Assembly: GCF_022012435.1 (NCBI RefSeq)
Contig: NZ_JAKLUA010000030.1
Location: forward strand, 1 to 35,962
DNA length: 35,962 bases
DNA from: Bradyrhizobium zhengyangense
GTDB lineage: Bacteria; Pseudomonadota; Alphaproteobacteria; Rhizobiales; Xanthobacteraceae
Direction: 5' to 3'
The notes under the pieces were generated by a model. That model saw only the letters and a list, made by a program, of their open reading frames with translations, was not told the origin of the DNA and searched no databases. Made by a program: the position numbers and the translations under genes. How positions within the stretch are numbered: position 1 is the stretch's first letter; every line of letters begins with the position of its first letter. Shown piece by piece: positions 21,434 through 28,843 of this stretch.

Positions 21434-22533
21434 TTCCCGCGCATCCGAACTTGGATGACGCGGCTGCTGCGCTCCGGCTGATCCGCGAGACGTTCAAGAC
21501 ATTCTGCTTCGCCGATGCCCCGATCATCGAGGCCGTCGCCGGGGGCGTCGCCACGGTCGATACATCCAAGGCTCCGGGAAAAGACGAGTCCACGTTTCTG
21601 GTCGCACTGCTCACGGCGGTTTGCCGGCCGAGCTTGCATCTCGCCCCTGGCGTGTTGTTGCGGGCAGCGCCGGTGTCGGGTGCCGGCGCCGGCAAGGGCC
21701 TGCTCGCCCGCTGCATCTGCATAATTGCCTTCGGGCGGGAGCCGCATGCCGTGACAGCCGGCGCAAACGGCGAAGAGCTGGAGAAGCGGATCGCCGCCGA
21801 GCTGATCAATGGCAGTCCCGCCCTGTTCCTCGACAACCTCAACAATAGAGCTTTCAAGTCCGACCTTCTCGCAAGCGCGATCACGGAACGGCCGGCGCGG
21901 GTACGAGTGCTCGGCCGCTCGGAGATGGTGCCGCTGAACGCATCCGCATTCACGATTCTGACCGGCAACGGACTGACCGTCTCCGAGGACCTGGCCCGGC
22001 GTTTTGTGGCGGTGGATCTTGATGCGCGGACCGAAGACCCGGAGAGGCGGCCTTTCGTTTCCGACGTCCGTCTCGAGGTGATGCAGCGGCGCTCGGAGTT
22101 ACTGGCGGCGCTCCTCACGATCTGGCGCTGGGGGAGAATAGCGACGAGCATCAAGCCCGGCCTGCCGTTCGGAAGCTTTCCTCAGTGGTGTCGGTGGGTG
22201 CGTGATCCGCTGCTGGCCTTGGGCTGTGCGGACCCTGTCGAGCGGGTCAGCGAGGCGAAACAGCGCGACGCGCACCGGCAGGTCGTGGGCGACCTGTTCG
22301 CGGTTTGGTGGGATAAGCACCGTGATCGTCCGGTTGCCGTGCAGCAATTACACGAGGACGTGAAACAGGCGCTGGACCCGCAAGGCCGTGGTCGTCAGTA
22401 CGTCTCGCATCAAGTTGAAAGGCTGAGCGGAACGCGCATGGCCGGCTTCATCCTCACCAGGCAGGCGCCCGTCGGAAAATGGGGCAGGGCCACATATGCG
22501 CTCAAGAAGACGACCGAGGCGGGAAACTCATAG
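21400..22533 (+). CDS. P-loop helicase/ATPase-like protein (probable 3' half of the primase gene)
   Basis: A 377-residue frame opening at a GTG that overlaps the TOPRIM frame by 34 bp in the -1 frame. Walker A is SGAGAGKG (93-100), Walker B is ALFLDN (141-146), and TGNGLTVSEDLARRFVAVDLDA (188-209) matches the sensor and arginine-finger region of superfamily-3-like or VirE-type mobile-element helicases. The first about 10 residues are probably not natural: real homology seems to begin at LIPAHPN. A helicase with a primase fits an element that copies itself or starts replication at its own origin. It ends inside a 20-bp inverted repeat. If the frameshift is a mutation, this half may be untranslated. 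Confidence 0.7.
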   Translation: MVRKHPRPQALIPAHPNLDDAAAALRLIRETFKTFCFADAPIIEAVAGGVATVDTSKAPGKDESTFLVALLTAVCRPSLHLAPGVLLRAAPVSGAGAGKGLLARCICIIAFGREPHAVTAGANGEELEKRIAAELINGSPALFLDNLNNRAFKSDLLASAITERPARVRVLGRSEMVPLNASAFTILTGNGLTVSEDLARRFVAVDLDARTEDPERRPFVSDVRLEVMQRRSELLAALLTIWRWGRIATSIKPGLPFGSFPQWCRWVRDPLLALGCADPVERVSEAKQRDAHRQVVGDLFAVWWDKHRDRPVAVQQLHEDVKQALDPQGRGRQYVSHQVERLSGTRMAGFILTRQAPVGKWGRATYALKKTTEAGNS

Positions 22534-22606
22534 GGGGCGTAGGGGGCACAGGGCAGGTACGACCGCCGGAGTTCTGCGATCCCCTATGCCCCCTATGCCC
22601 CCTATG
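22529..22606. repeat. 20-bp inverted repeat with AGGGGGC iterations at the helicase stop
   Basis: CATAGGGGGCGTAGGGGGCA (22529-22548) and TGCCCCCTATGCCCCCTATG (22587-22606) are inverted copies with 19 of 20 matching. The right side contains three direct copies of CCCCTATG (22581-22606). The stop codon of the helicase-like gene (22531-22533) is inside the left arm. It could be an origin-like iteron set, a terminator or a recombination site. Confidence 0.6.
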
Positions 22607-22806
22607 TCGATGCCAACTCCGACTGAACCGATGAGGACGCTTCGGTAGCCAACAATGGCGGGAAGCTGGAAGGCCAAGCCCTCGAGGCTCAGGAGGAGGC
22701 GATCAGACAATGGAAAAAGTGCAAATGAAAGTAGCGCCCCATCTGGGCTTGGACGGTTAGCGCGCGTCCACTCCCATGTTCGCTGACGCTGCATCCCAAG
22801 GCGCGC

Positions 22807-23130
22807 ATGTTCTCGCTCCTAAGTCCTTTGATGGAGGGGGCAGCCCAAACCCAAATGACTAAGGCAACACAAGATTTGAGAAGTTTGGCGCGTTCCCACA
22901 CGGAACTGGCCGTCCAGACGTTAGCGGGGATCGCCCGAAACGGCGTATCGGAGCAAGCGCGTGTCGCAGCCGCGACGGCACTACTCGACAGAGGTTGGGG
23001 CCGGCCGCCTCAGGTCCACAGCGACGCCGACGGGAGCCCTATCAAAATTCTCATCCGGCAGTTTGCCGATAGCACTGGAGAAACCGCGCCAATGCTGATC
23101 GAGCATAAGCCTGACCGCGGATCGAAGTGA
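22807..23130 (+). CDS. Small phage-like hypothetical protein
   Basis: A 107-residue protein with the motif RSLARSHTELAVQTLAGIARNG, then VSEQARVAAATALLDRGWGRPPQ. This is the R-S-x-T...ARVAAA-ALLDRGWGKP pattern I associate with short proteins of prophages and islands, often beside packaging or replication genes; the function is unknown. The ATG at 22807 has AAGG upstream; internal ATGs at 22831 and 22855 are alternatives. The 270 bp before it hold the inverted repeat and no other gene that I can support. It is convergent with the recombinase/HTH pair. Confidence 0.6.
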   Translation: MFSLLSPLMEGAAQTQMTKATQDLRSLARSHTELAVQTLAGIARNGVSEQARVAAATALLDRGWGRPPQVHSDADGSPIKILIRQFADSTGETAPMLIEHKPDRGSK

Positions 23131-23164
23131 TGCCGCGACAGATCAGCAGTGAGGTAACGCTCAA

Positions 23165-23359
23165 CTACGACTTCAAGTCGTCTACGGTCGAATTGGTTTT
23201 GAGCATCAAGTTGAGCAGCATCGCAACGGGTACCGGCACCGGCCACTGACCGGCGGCCCAGCGGCGCACGCTTCGTTCGCCCAGTTCAAGTTTGCGAGCG
23301 AAGCCCATCTGGGTGAAGCCAAGCTTGTCGAGCGCGGCGTTGAACTGCCCGGCCGTCAC
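23165..23359 (-). CDS. Small HTH protein coupled to the recombinase
   Basis: A 64-residue protein: GQFNAALDKLGFTQMGFARKL, then LGERSVRRWAAGQWPVPVPVAM. It is a helix-turn-helix of the Xre/YdaS-like type (FTQMGFARKLELGERSVRRW). The GTG at 23359 is the chosen start: it gives a 4-bp overlap (GTGA) with the stop of the recombinase's second frame and has GGAG eight bases upstream, so translation is coupled. An ATG at 23410 in the same frame would place the start inside the recombinase without need. A role as regulator of the recombinase is an inference from coupling. Confidence 0.7.
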   Translation of the reverse strand: MTAGQFNAALDKLGFTQMGFARKLELGERSVRRWAAGQWPVPVPVAMLLNLMLKTNSTVDDLKS

Positions 23360-24004
23360 GCTCCGATCTCCAGACGGGTGATTAGGCGCAGGGTTGTGAC
23401 CGAGGACCACGAGCCGCCTTTCAGGGTCTTGATGCCGCGCTGGTTCAGCGCAGCGGCGATGGCGCGCGATGAATGGCCGAGCATCGGCGTCACGACGGCT
23501 CTTAAGTCTTCCGCGAAAGCCCTAGAGCGGTCACGCAGGATCGTGGGGGTTGTAGGCGATCCCAGCCTGGTGCCGCGCTTACGGGGCCGCAGCAAGCGCC
23601 GCCTTGGTACGGTTCGAAATCATCTCCGCCTCAAGCTGCGCGACCGACAACATGATGTTGAGTTGGAAATTATCCGCGTGCGGCATCTCGGTGACGATGA
23701 ACTTGACGTCGGTGCGCGAGAACAGGCCAGACCCGAAGTGAACATTGCGGGTGATGCGGTCCAGCTTGGCGGCCAGCACGGTGGCCCCGGTGATGCGTGC
23801 CACCTCCAGTGCGGTCGCCAGCTGTGGGCGCATCGCAAGGGCGTCACTGCCCTTGCCAGTCTCGACCTCGATAAACGTGTCGATGATCTCGATACCATTG
23901 TTGTCGGCAAATTGTTGGATGGCGGCCCGTTGGGCCTCAATGCCGAGGCCGGATTTACCCTGCTTTTGGTCGGAAACGCGGACATAGGCGACGGAGGTCT
24001 TCAT
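23356..24004 (-). pseudogene. Serine recombinase (resolvase/invertase type), frameshifted
   Basis: The first frame (24004 to about 23582) is a resolvase catalytic domain: KTSVAYVRVSDQKQGKSGLGIEAQRAA with nucleophile Ser11, ITGATVLAAKLDRITRN around 71-87, and LSVAQLEAEMISNRTKAAL. It stops at 23579 after AALAAAP. The second frame (to 23356) continues with RKRGTRLGSPTTP, then the C-terminal HTH region (GHSSRAIAAALNQRGIKTLKGG). Removing one C from a run of four (GGGG at 23583-23586 on the + strand) rejoins them as AALAAARKRGTRLG, which is the family's expected hinge. The element's recombinase is thus probably inactive unless the extra C is a sequencing error. ATG 24004 follows AGGGG. Confidence 0.85.
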
Positions 24005-24033
24005 GAGCCCCTGCACGATTTGGATAGGTCACC

Positions 24034-24058
24034 ATGGCCTATAGGCCATCATGGCCTA
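24034..24058. promoter_or_regulatory. Palindromic site directly upstream of the recombinase
   Basis: ATGGCCTATAGGCCAT (24034-24049) is a perfect 16-bp palindrome, and a third half-site ATGGCCTA follows at 24051-24058. It lies 30 bp before the recombinase start. Three closely spaced half-sites are what a resolvase-binding sub-site or an autoregulatory operator would look like. Confidence 0.55.
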
Positions 24059-24082
24059 CATCGTCAACGACATCATTGTCGG

Positions 24083-24116
24083 CTGCGACAGGAAAACGGT
24101 CGTTTGCCTGTCGCAG
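24083..24116. promoter_or_regulatory. 34-bp near-perfect palindrome upstream of the recombinase
   Basis: CTGCGACAGG-A-AAACG-GT-CGTTT-G-CCTGTCGCAG pairs throughout except one A/G mismatch, with a GT centre. It lies 79 bp upstream of the recombinase start, next to the 24034 palindrome. It could be a second recombinase sub-site, an origin cruciform or an operator. Confidence 0.5.
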
Positions 24117-24601
24117 CGAGAACATGTTCGTATCGCATCGCGTTTGATCTGTTTTGAAAGGTTGATATTCGGAATCTGAACCGCGCGATGAACCAGCGTC
24201 AGGTGCGTGCCGCGATGAGCCACCTTCGTCAGTACCTTCTGCGTGGCCTTGCGCGGGTCGCTGATGCGACTGTTCTGCACCCTTGCTCAGCGTTGACAAA
24301 GAGCTGGCAACGCACCACGGCGCCTCGTTCGCGATGTGGTGAAAATCTGCAACGCGCGCTCGCCGGGTGGGGGTGGGGAGGTCCCGGGGGCTATTGCCGG
24401 GATCAAATCGAGCTGGGACTCCAGTATCAGTTATCAGCGCACATGAACGCATCGATGATCTGGAAATCCTCAGCTTTAGAAGCGTCGGCCAAGACCGCGC
24501 GCCGCACCTTGAGCTTTGGCTGGTAGGCGGCTGTTCCGCCGGACTAAGGAATCCGGTCGACGCTACGATGCGATATGATTCGTATCTGGCAGGAGACTAA
24601 C
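24117..24601. other. Gene-free stretch between recombinase and methyltransferase
   Basis: Several short open frames exist on both strands here, but none has a Shine-Dalgarno, domain pattern or codon bias that I can defend. A G-rich run (GGGTGGGGGTGGGGAGG, about 24364-24380) is the most unusual feature. The segment may hold the decayed remains of an island gene and the methyltransferase promoter. Confidence 0.4.
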
Positions 24602-25231
24602 GTGGCACAGAACCGATCACATGCTGTGATGGCGCAGCGAACTGAGGCCAAGGACAGTCGGGATGACTTTCCTACACCGCCATGGGCGACGCGAGCTCTT
24701 TTTGATCACGTCATCGCTGACTTCGGACCGTTCGGATCGCATTCTGCTCTAGAGCCGGCCTGCGGTGAGGGCCACATGGCTAAGGTCATGTCGGAATACT
24801 TTGGTGAGGTTCGCGCGTCAGATGCATATGCTTACGGGTACGGCAACGTTCGCGATTATCTGGAGGTGCCATATGAAGCGAATGCCGTCGATTGGGTCAT
24901 CACAAATCCGCCGTTCAGATTAGCGGAGGAGTTTGTGAAGCGATCCCTCATTGTCGCGCGTAAGGGCGTCGCGATCCTCGCGCGAACAGTGTTCCTCGAA
25001 AGTGTCGGACGTTACCGCGACTTATTTGCGACCTCGCCGCCAATCCGAGTAGCTCAATTCACTGAACGCGTGCCAATGGTGAAGGGGCGCCTCGATCGGA
25101 AGGCCTCGACGGCGACCGGTTATGCTTGGCTCGTTTGGTTGCGGTCTGATCAAAACGATGCGCCACGTCTCATGTGGATACCACCTTGCCGCAAGCAACT
25201 CGAGCGCGACGCGGACTATCCGCCTGGCTAG
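24602..25231 (+). CDS. Orphan N6-adenine-type DNA methyltransferase
   Basis: A 209-residue class I SAM methyltransferase. Motif I is PACGEGHM (52-59), motif IV is NPPF (102-105), and DDFPTPPWATRALFDHV (21-37) is the lead seen in phage-type adenine methyltransferases. NPPF/Y with the PACGEG loop points to N6-adenine DNA methylation, although an RNA or protein substrate is possible. The GTG at 24602 was chosen because AGGAG lies six bases upstream; an ATG nine codons earlier lacks this. No restriction endonuclease is adjacent, so it is an orphan. Its stop overlaps the convergent HTH gene's stop in the shared CTAG (25228-25231). Third-position GC is lower than in chromosomal genes, consistent with transfer. 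Confidence 0.8.
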   Translation: MAQNRSHAVMAQRTEAKDSRDDFPTPPWATRALFDHVIADFGPFGSHSALEPACGEGHMAKVMSEYFGEVRASDAYAYGYGNVRDYLEVPYEANAVDWVITNPPFRLAEEFVKRSLIVARKGVAILARTVFLESVGRYRDLFATSPPIRVAQFTERVPMVKGRLDRKASTATGYAWLVWLRSDQNDAPRLMWIPPCRKQLERDADYPPG

Positions 25232-25650
25232 GCCTCATTTGCGTCATATCGCGCGATAGCTTGCTGCACGAGATCTATGGCCTTCGTCGTGTCTCCAGCA
25301 TCCAGTGCCTTTGCGATCTCGCCAAGACTGTATCGCGCCCGCTTGCCCTTTACGCCCGGCGGTCCTTTGGGCGGCAGTTCAGCACGCGTGGCCGCGGAGA
25401 TCGATCCAAACTCGCCACCTTTCACCTCAGCTATCCGCCCTTGATTGACGCCAAACCACGCCGCGATGTCATGGTCGCGATCACCGCGGGCGATCATACC
25501 CAAGACGATCGATGCGTCATGATTGGTGAGGTGTAGCCGCTGGCCTTGCCCTTTGACATAGATTGATCTCCCGCTGCCCTTCGTTCCGAAATGGAAATCT
25601 AACGGGAGATAGCCGAGGGTGTCACGCTGCAGTTGCGCAATCGTGGTCAT
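25228..25650 (-). CDS. HTH-like island protein
   Basis: A 140-residue protein. Between residues 45 and 75 it carries ASIVLGMIARGDRDHDIAAW, FGVNQGRIAEVKGGEFG, a resolvase- or sigma-type helix-turn-helix (DIAAWFGVNQGRIAEV). The C-terminal half has a basic linker (PPKGPPGVKGKRARYSL) and a final helix. It is likely a DNA-binding accessory protein; similar HTH-plus-tail proteins are common in alphaproteobacterial mobile elements, as far as I recall. It ends convergently with the methyltransferase gene. This is the last gene I place inside the island. Confidence 0.68.
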   Translation of the reverse strand: MTTIAQLQRDTLGYLPLDFHFGTKGSGRSIYVKGQGQRLHLTNHDASIVLGMIARGDRDHDIAAWFGVNQGRIAEVKGGEFGSISAATRAELPPKGPPGVKGKRARYSLGEIAKALDAGDTTKAIDLVQQAIARYDANEA

Positions 25651-25763
25651 GCTCGCATCGAGGCAAGATGGCTCGCGCCTTTTAGTAGGAGCGGAGGCCC
25701 GTACGTTCCCATCCCGTTCGCTTTTGGAAAATCCTTCTCCCGGCCGGTGCAGGGTTTTGCTGG

Positions 25764-25949
25764 GTGGACCACGAACGATTTGTGGCGGCGGGGAAAAATC
25801 GTCTACGGTTGGCTTTAGCCAAACTCCAGCCTCGGCCTAGCTGGAGCGGCAAGCCGGAGCGTTGGCGCGACTGCACGCCCATCTTCTCAACCGACGCGTC
25901 GGCTATCCGTCCGCCGAAATGCTGGATAAGCTTGCGCTCGGAGGACTGA
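25764..25949 (+). CDS. Doubtful small open frame before the PAS kinase
   Basis: A 61-residue frame from a GTG to a stop one base before the kinase start codon. The codons after position 25840 have high third-position GC, and the tight spacing would suit coupling. It shows no domain; the second half (SWSGKPERWRDCTPIF) is unlike any family I know. It could be the tail of a lost gene at the island's right edge. The rest of 25651-25950 shows nothing else that I can support. Confidence 0.3.
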   Translation: MDHERFVAAGKNRLRLALAKLQPRPSWSGKPERWRDCTPIFSTDASAIRPPKCWISLRSED

Positions 25950-25950
25950 G

Positions 25951-27822
25951 ATGGGCAGGCCGATGCGTGACGAGACGACAAGATTTCTAAGCGGCGGAGG
26001 ACGGATGGGCGAGCTTATCCGTCTTTTCGATTGGAGGACACATCCGCTCGGGCCTCCGGAGTCGTGGCCGCAATCGCTTCGTTCGGCACTGTCCATTTGC
26101 CTGTATTCGAGCTTTCCAACGGCGATCTACTGGGGGCCGGACTTCAGGCTCCTTTATAATGACGCGTGGTCTGTCATCCCGGGCGAGCGCCATCCCTGGG
26201 CTCTCGGCCGCCCCGCCAAGGAAGTCTGGTCCGACATCTGGCACGTCGTCGGCCCGCAGTTCGAGAACGTGGTGGCCACGGGTGAAGGCTTTTCCACCTA
26301 TGATGAAATGCTGCCAATGGTACGTGGCGGCGGCCAGCAGGAGACCTACTGGAACTACAGCATCAGCCCGATCCGCGGCGAAGATGGCAAGGTTGCCGGC
26401 ATCTTCAATCAAGGGAACGAAACGACCCAGATCGTCTTGGCCCGGCGCAACGCCCAGCAGGAGATTGCGCGTTTGTCCCTGATGTTCGAACAGGCGCCAG
26501 GCGCGACGGCCATTCTGCGGGGGCCCCGCCATGTCTTTGAAATCGCAAACCCCTCTTACTTGCAGTTGGTGGGCCGTAACGACATCCTCGGCAAGTCGGT
26601 AGACCAGGCCCTGCCCGAGGTGGCGTCGCAAGGTTTCATCGAGCTACTCGACACCGTCTACCAGAGCGGAGAGCCTTACGCCGGGCGCGCCATTCCGGTC
26701 GTCCTGGATCGAAACGGGATTTCCGAGCAACGGCACCTCGACTTCGTCTTTCAGCCGATCAGCGACGGCGCGGGCGATCGGTTTGGCATCTTCGTGCAGG
26801 CGACCGACGTGACGGAGACGATCCGGGCGGTGGCAGCTCTTCGCGAGAGCGAGGAACGTTACCAGGCCATCGTGAACTCCATCGACCAGATGATCTGGTC
26901 GACGCTGCCCGACGGTTATCACGATTATTACAACGACCGTTGGTACGAATACACAGGCGTGCCCAAAGGTTCGACCGACGGTGAGGCCTGGAATGGAATG
27001 TTTCACCCCGACGACCAGGAGCGGGCCTGGAAAGTATGGCGCCACAGTTTGGCTACGGGTGTCCCTTATCACATCGAGTATCGGCTGCGGCACCGCTTGG
27101 GCGAATACCGCTGGGTGATCGGACGTGCACAGTGCATCCGCAACGAGGCGGGCGAGATCATCCGCTGGTACGGCACGTGCACCGACCTGCATGATTTGAA
27201 GATGGCCGAGGAAGCTCGCCAACTGCTGATGCAAGAGCTGAATCATCGGGTGAAGAACCTCTTCTCGCTCTTCAGCGCCATGGTGTCCATGACGGGCCGA
27301 TCGACCAATACGACGGCTGAAATGAGCGCCGCTCTTAACCAGCGTTTGCAAGCGCTATCTCGGGCACATGACCTCGTCCGGATCGGCGGAGCGGATTCGA
27401 TGCCAGCGCATTCGGTGTTGCTCATCCATCTTGCTGAACAGATACTGGCACCGCATTTGAGTGCCTCGCAGCATGGCAAAGTGAGCTTGACCGGACCGGA
27501 AATTGTGCTCGGGGAGAAATCAGCCACCGCAATGGCACTCATCCTGCATGAGCTTGCCACGAACGCTATCAAGTATGGCGCACTGGGTCATGCAGACGGG
27601 AAGGTGATGATCGGCTGGGAATTTGCTGGAGACGTTCTGGTTCTGACTTGGAGCGAGCACAATTTGTCTGCTGCCATTGCCAAGCCGACCTCGAGCGGCT
27701 TCGGCAGCAGGCTCATTAAGTCTGCAGTCGAAGGGCAACTCGGCGGAAAGGTCGATATCGTTTGGAAGCCTTCTGGCGTACAAGTCCGTCTGCAACTAAG
27801 CCGGGCACGGCTGCGCGACTGA
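25951..27822 (+). CDS. Triple-PAS HWE-family sensor histidine kinase
   Basis: A 623-residue soluble sensor kinase. Three PAS-like domains lie at about 20-165 (HPLGPPESWPQSLRSAL, with YWGPDFRLLYNDAW), 175-290 (MFEQAPGATAIL, IANPSYLQLVGR) and 300-415 (ERYQAIVNSIDQMIWSTLPD, with HPDDQERAW and the PAC end WYGTCTDLHDLK). The catalytic part is HisKA_2/HWE: ELNHRVKNLFSLFSAM with phospho-acceptor His432, N-box HELATNAIKYGAL (533-545), and LTWSEH with the HWE Trp at 567, then GFGSRLI. There is no transmembrane segment, so it should sense an intracellular cue (light, redox or a ligand). ATG 25951 follows GGAGG by about seven bases. No cognate receiver is next to it. Confidence 0.9.
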   Translation: MGRPMRDETTRFLSGGGRMGELIRLFDWRTHPLGPPESWPQSLRSALSICLYSSFPTAIYWGPDFRLLYNDAWSVIPGERHPWALGRPAKEVWSDIWHVVGPQFENVVATGEGFSTYDEMLPMVRGGGQQETYWNYSISPIRGEDGKVAGIFNQGNETTQIVLARRNAQQEIARLSLMFEQAPGATAILRGPRHVFEIANPSYLQLVGRNDILGKSVDQALPEVASQGFIELLDTVYQSGEPYAGRAIPVVLDRNGISEQRHLDFVFQPISDGAGDRFGIFVQATDVTETIRAVAALRESEERYQAIVNSIDQMIWSTLPDGYHDYYNDRWYEYTGVPKGSTDGEAWNGMFHPDDQERAWKVWRHSLATGVPYHIEYRLRHRLGEYRWVIGRAQCIRNEAGEIIRWYGTCTDLHDLKMAEEARQLLMQELNHRVKNLFSLFSAMVSMTGRSTNTTAEMSAALNQRLQALSRAHDLVRIGGADSMPAHSVLLIHLAEQILAPHLSASQHGKVSLTGPEIVLGEKSATAMALILHELATNAIKYGALGHADGKVMIGWEFAGDVLVLTWSEHNLSAAIAKPTSSGFGSRLIKSAVEGQLGGKVDIVWKPSGVQVRLQLSRARLRD

Positions 27823-27955
27823 TCTGGTCGGCTCACTTCGTTCAACGCAGCCGCGCTCTGGATTGTCAGCCATGAAACGTTGGGTTCTGAAGCGCAGTCC
27901 TATAGTGTCTTCTTGCTAAAGCGATTGGGCGCCGCAGGGGCGTGAGCCGCACCTG

Positions 27956-28423
27956 TCAGATTTCGCAGCCGGATAAATTCAGCGCCTTGCGCAAGCCGCC
28001 AAACGCCGCGAGCCTGCAGGACTCGGTCCCGCTAGCGAGCTTCGGACGCTCGGTAACGGCAGTTTGCTTGATGACGGTTACCTTCTTCGCTTTGGGACGT
28101 GAGGCGCCCGCGGCCGTCTTCGAATTGTGACGTTGGCGGGCGATCGGCCTTGAAGGCTCGGGCGAAGTGATGCGGGCCTCGCTTGGAGGAGGAATGGGCG
28201 CTTCGGCCAAAGCAACCTGTGTCGGTGTGATGCTGCTCACCGGGGCGACATCAAGGCGATCGCCTTTCGCCAGTGTATCGGGCGAGGCAGATGAGCCAGC
28301 GTCTGGTGCGGCAGGCGACTGGACGATCGCGACCGTGCCGCGCGGAGGAGCTCGCAGCTCCATGACTGACAGGACTCCTACACCTAATACGATGAGGACA
28401 CCCAGGAAGCTCGGTCTCAGCAT
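27956..28423 (-). CDS. Hypothetical anchored protein with Pro/Ala-rich linker
   Basis: A 155-residue protein. The N-terminal MLRPSFLGVLIVLGVGVLSV is a signal-anchor or single transmembrane segment. A long Ala/Pro/Ser-rich and then Lys/Arg-rich region (about 25-130) is low complexity and probably disordered. The short C-terminal end CRLAAFGGLRKALNLSGCEI has two Cys residues and looks conserved. I recall similar C-termini in Bradyrhizobium hypothetical proteins. The protein likely sits in the inner membrane with a periplasmic tail. It is convergent with the PAS kinase gene. The function is unknown. Confidence 0.6.
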   Translation of the reverse strand: MLRPSFLGVLIVLGVGVLSVMELRAPPRGTVAIVQSPAAPDAGSSASPDTLAKGDRLDVAPVSSITPTQVALAEAPIPPPSEARITSPEPSRPIARQRHNSKTAAGASRPKAKKVTVIKQTAVTERPKLASGTESCRLAAFGGLRKALNLSGCEI

Positions 28424-28843
28424 GCTGCGCCTCTAACCAAGGTTAGTGCTGTTGAAAAAGTCTCCGTTCCAATGAGGCAATCTGTCGGCAGCGGACGTGA
28501 CGCCCGCGGATCATTTGCCGACAGGGTTAACGCCGGCGATGCTCCGGCAAATGTTGAGAGCGCTCCTCGACGCTGGTTCCTGCGCGCAGACGGGGCCTTG
28601 GGTTCAGGACACGGCGGATGGCTTCTTGGCGGGGAGGAGCCAACTTCAACGTCGCTCGTGCGACACCTGCAAGTGGCTACCGGCTCGGACGGAACGAAGG
28701 GCAGCAAGCCGAAGCGTTGGCACGACTACATTCTCACCGTTTGGGGGCAAAACACGAAAACTCGGATTCAGCAGGTCTGCTCTGCTGCAATGAGCGGACC
28801 CGCCTCAGACGCGGCGTGACGTCGCGTTTGAGCCATTAGTAGA
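28424..28843. other. Gene-free stretch, possible mobile-element remnant
   Basis: A 420-bp gap in which the best plus-strand open frames have no support. GTTGAAAAAGTC (about 28451-28462) resembles the terminal sequence of some insertion sequences in this group. CTGTCGGCA (28482-28490) and TGCCGACAG (28516-28524) form a 9-bp inverted pair. I see no transposase sequence, so any IS origin is only suspected. Confidence 0.3.

Larger units (their letters stand above)
18960..25650. mobile_element. Integrated or degraded mobile island with primase, helicase, recombinase and methyltransferase
   Basis: A run of genes of mobile-element type: AlpA-like regulator, TOPRIM primase-like and P-loop helicase-like proteins, a phage-like small protein, a serine recombinase (frameshifted), an orphan DNA methyltransferase and two HTH proteins, with repeat clusters and palindromes. 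Parts (for example 24100-25200) are visibly less GC-rich at third positions than the flanks. No tyrosine integrase, tRNA or exact att duplication was found, so both ends are estimates: the left between 18935 and 19035, the right between 25650 and 25950. Confidence 0.65.

Noticed and set aside
24188..24526. 112-codon plus-strand frame in the island
   Set aside because: No Shine-Dalgarno, no domain and irregular composition; opposing open frames are equally long.
28497..28793. 98-codon plus-strand frame between hypothetical gene and receiver
   Set aside because: No start signal or conserved pattern; the composition changes along its length, and it may be decayed insertion-sequence DNA.
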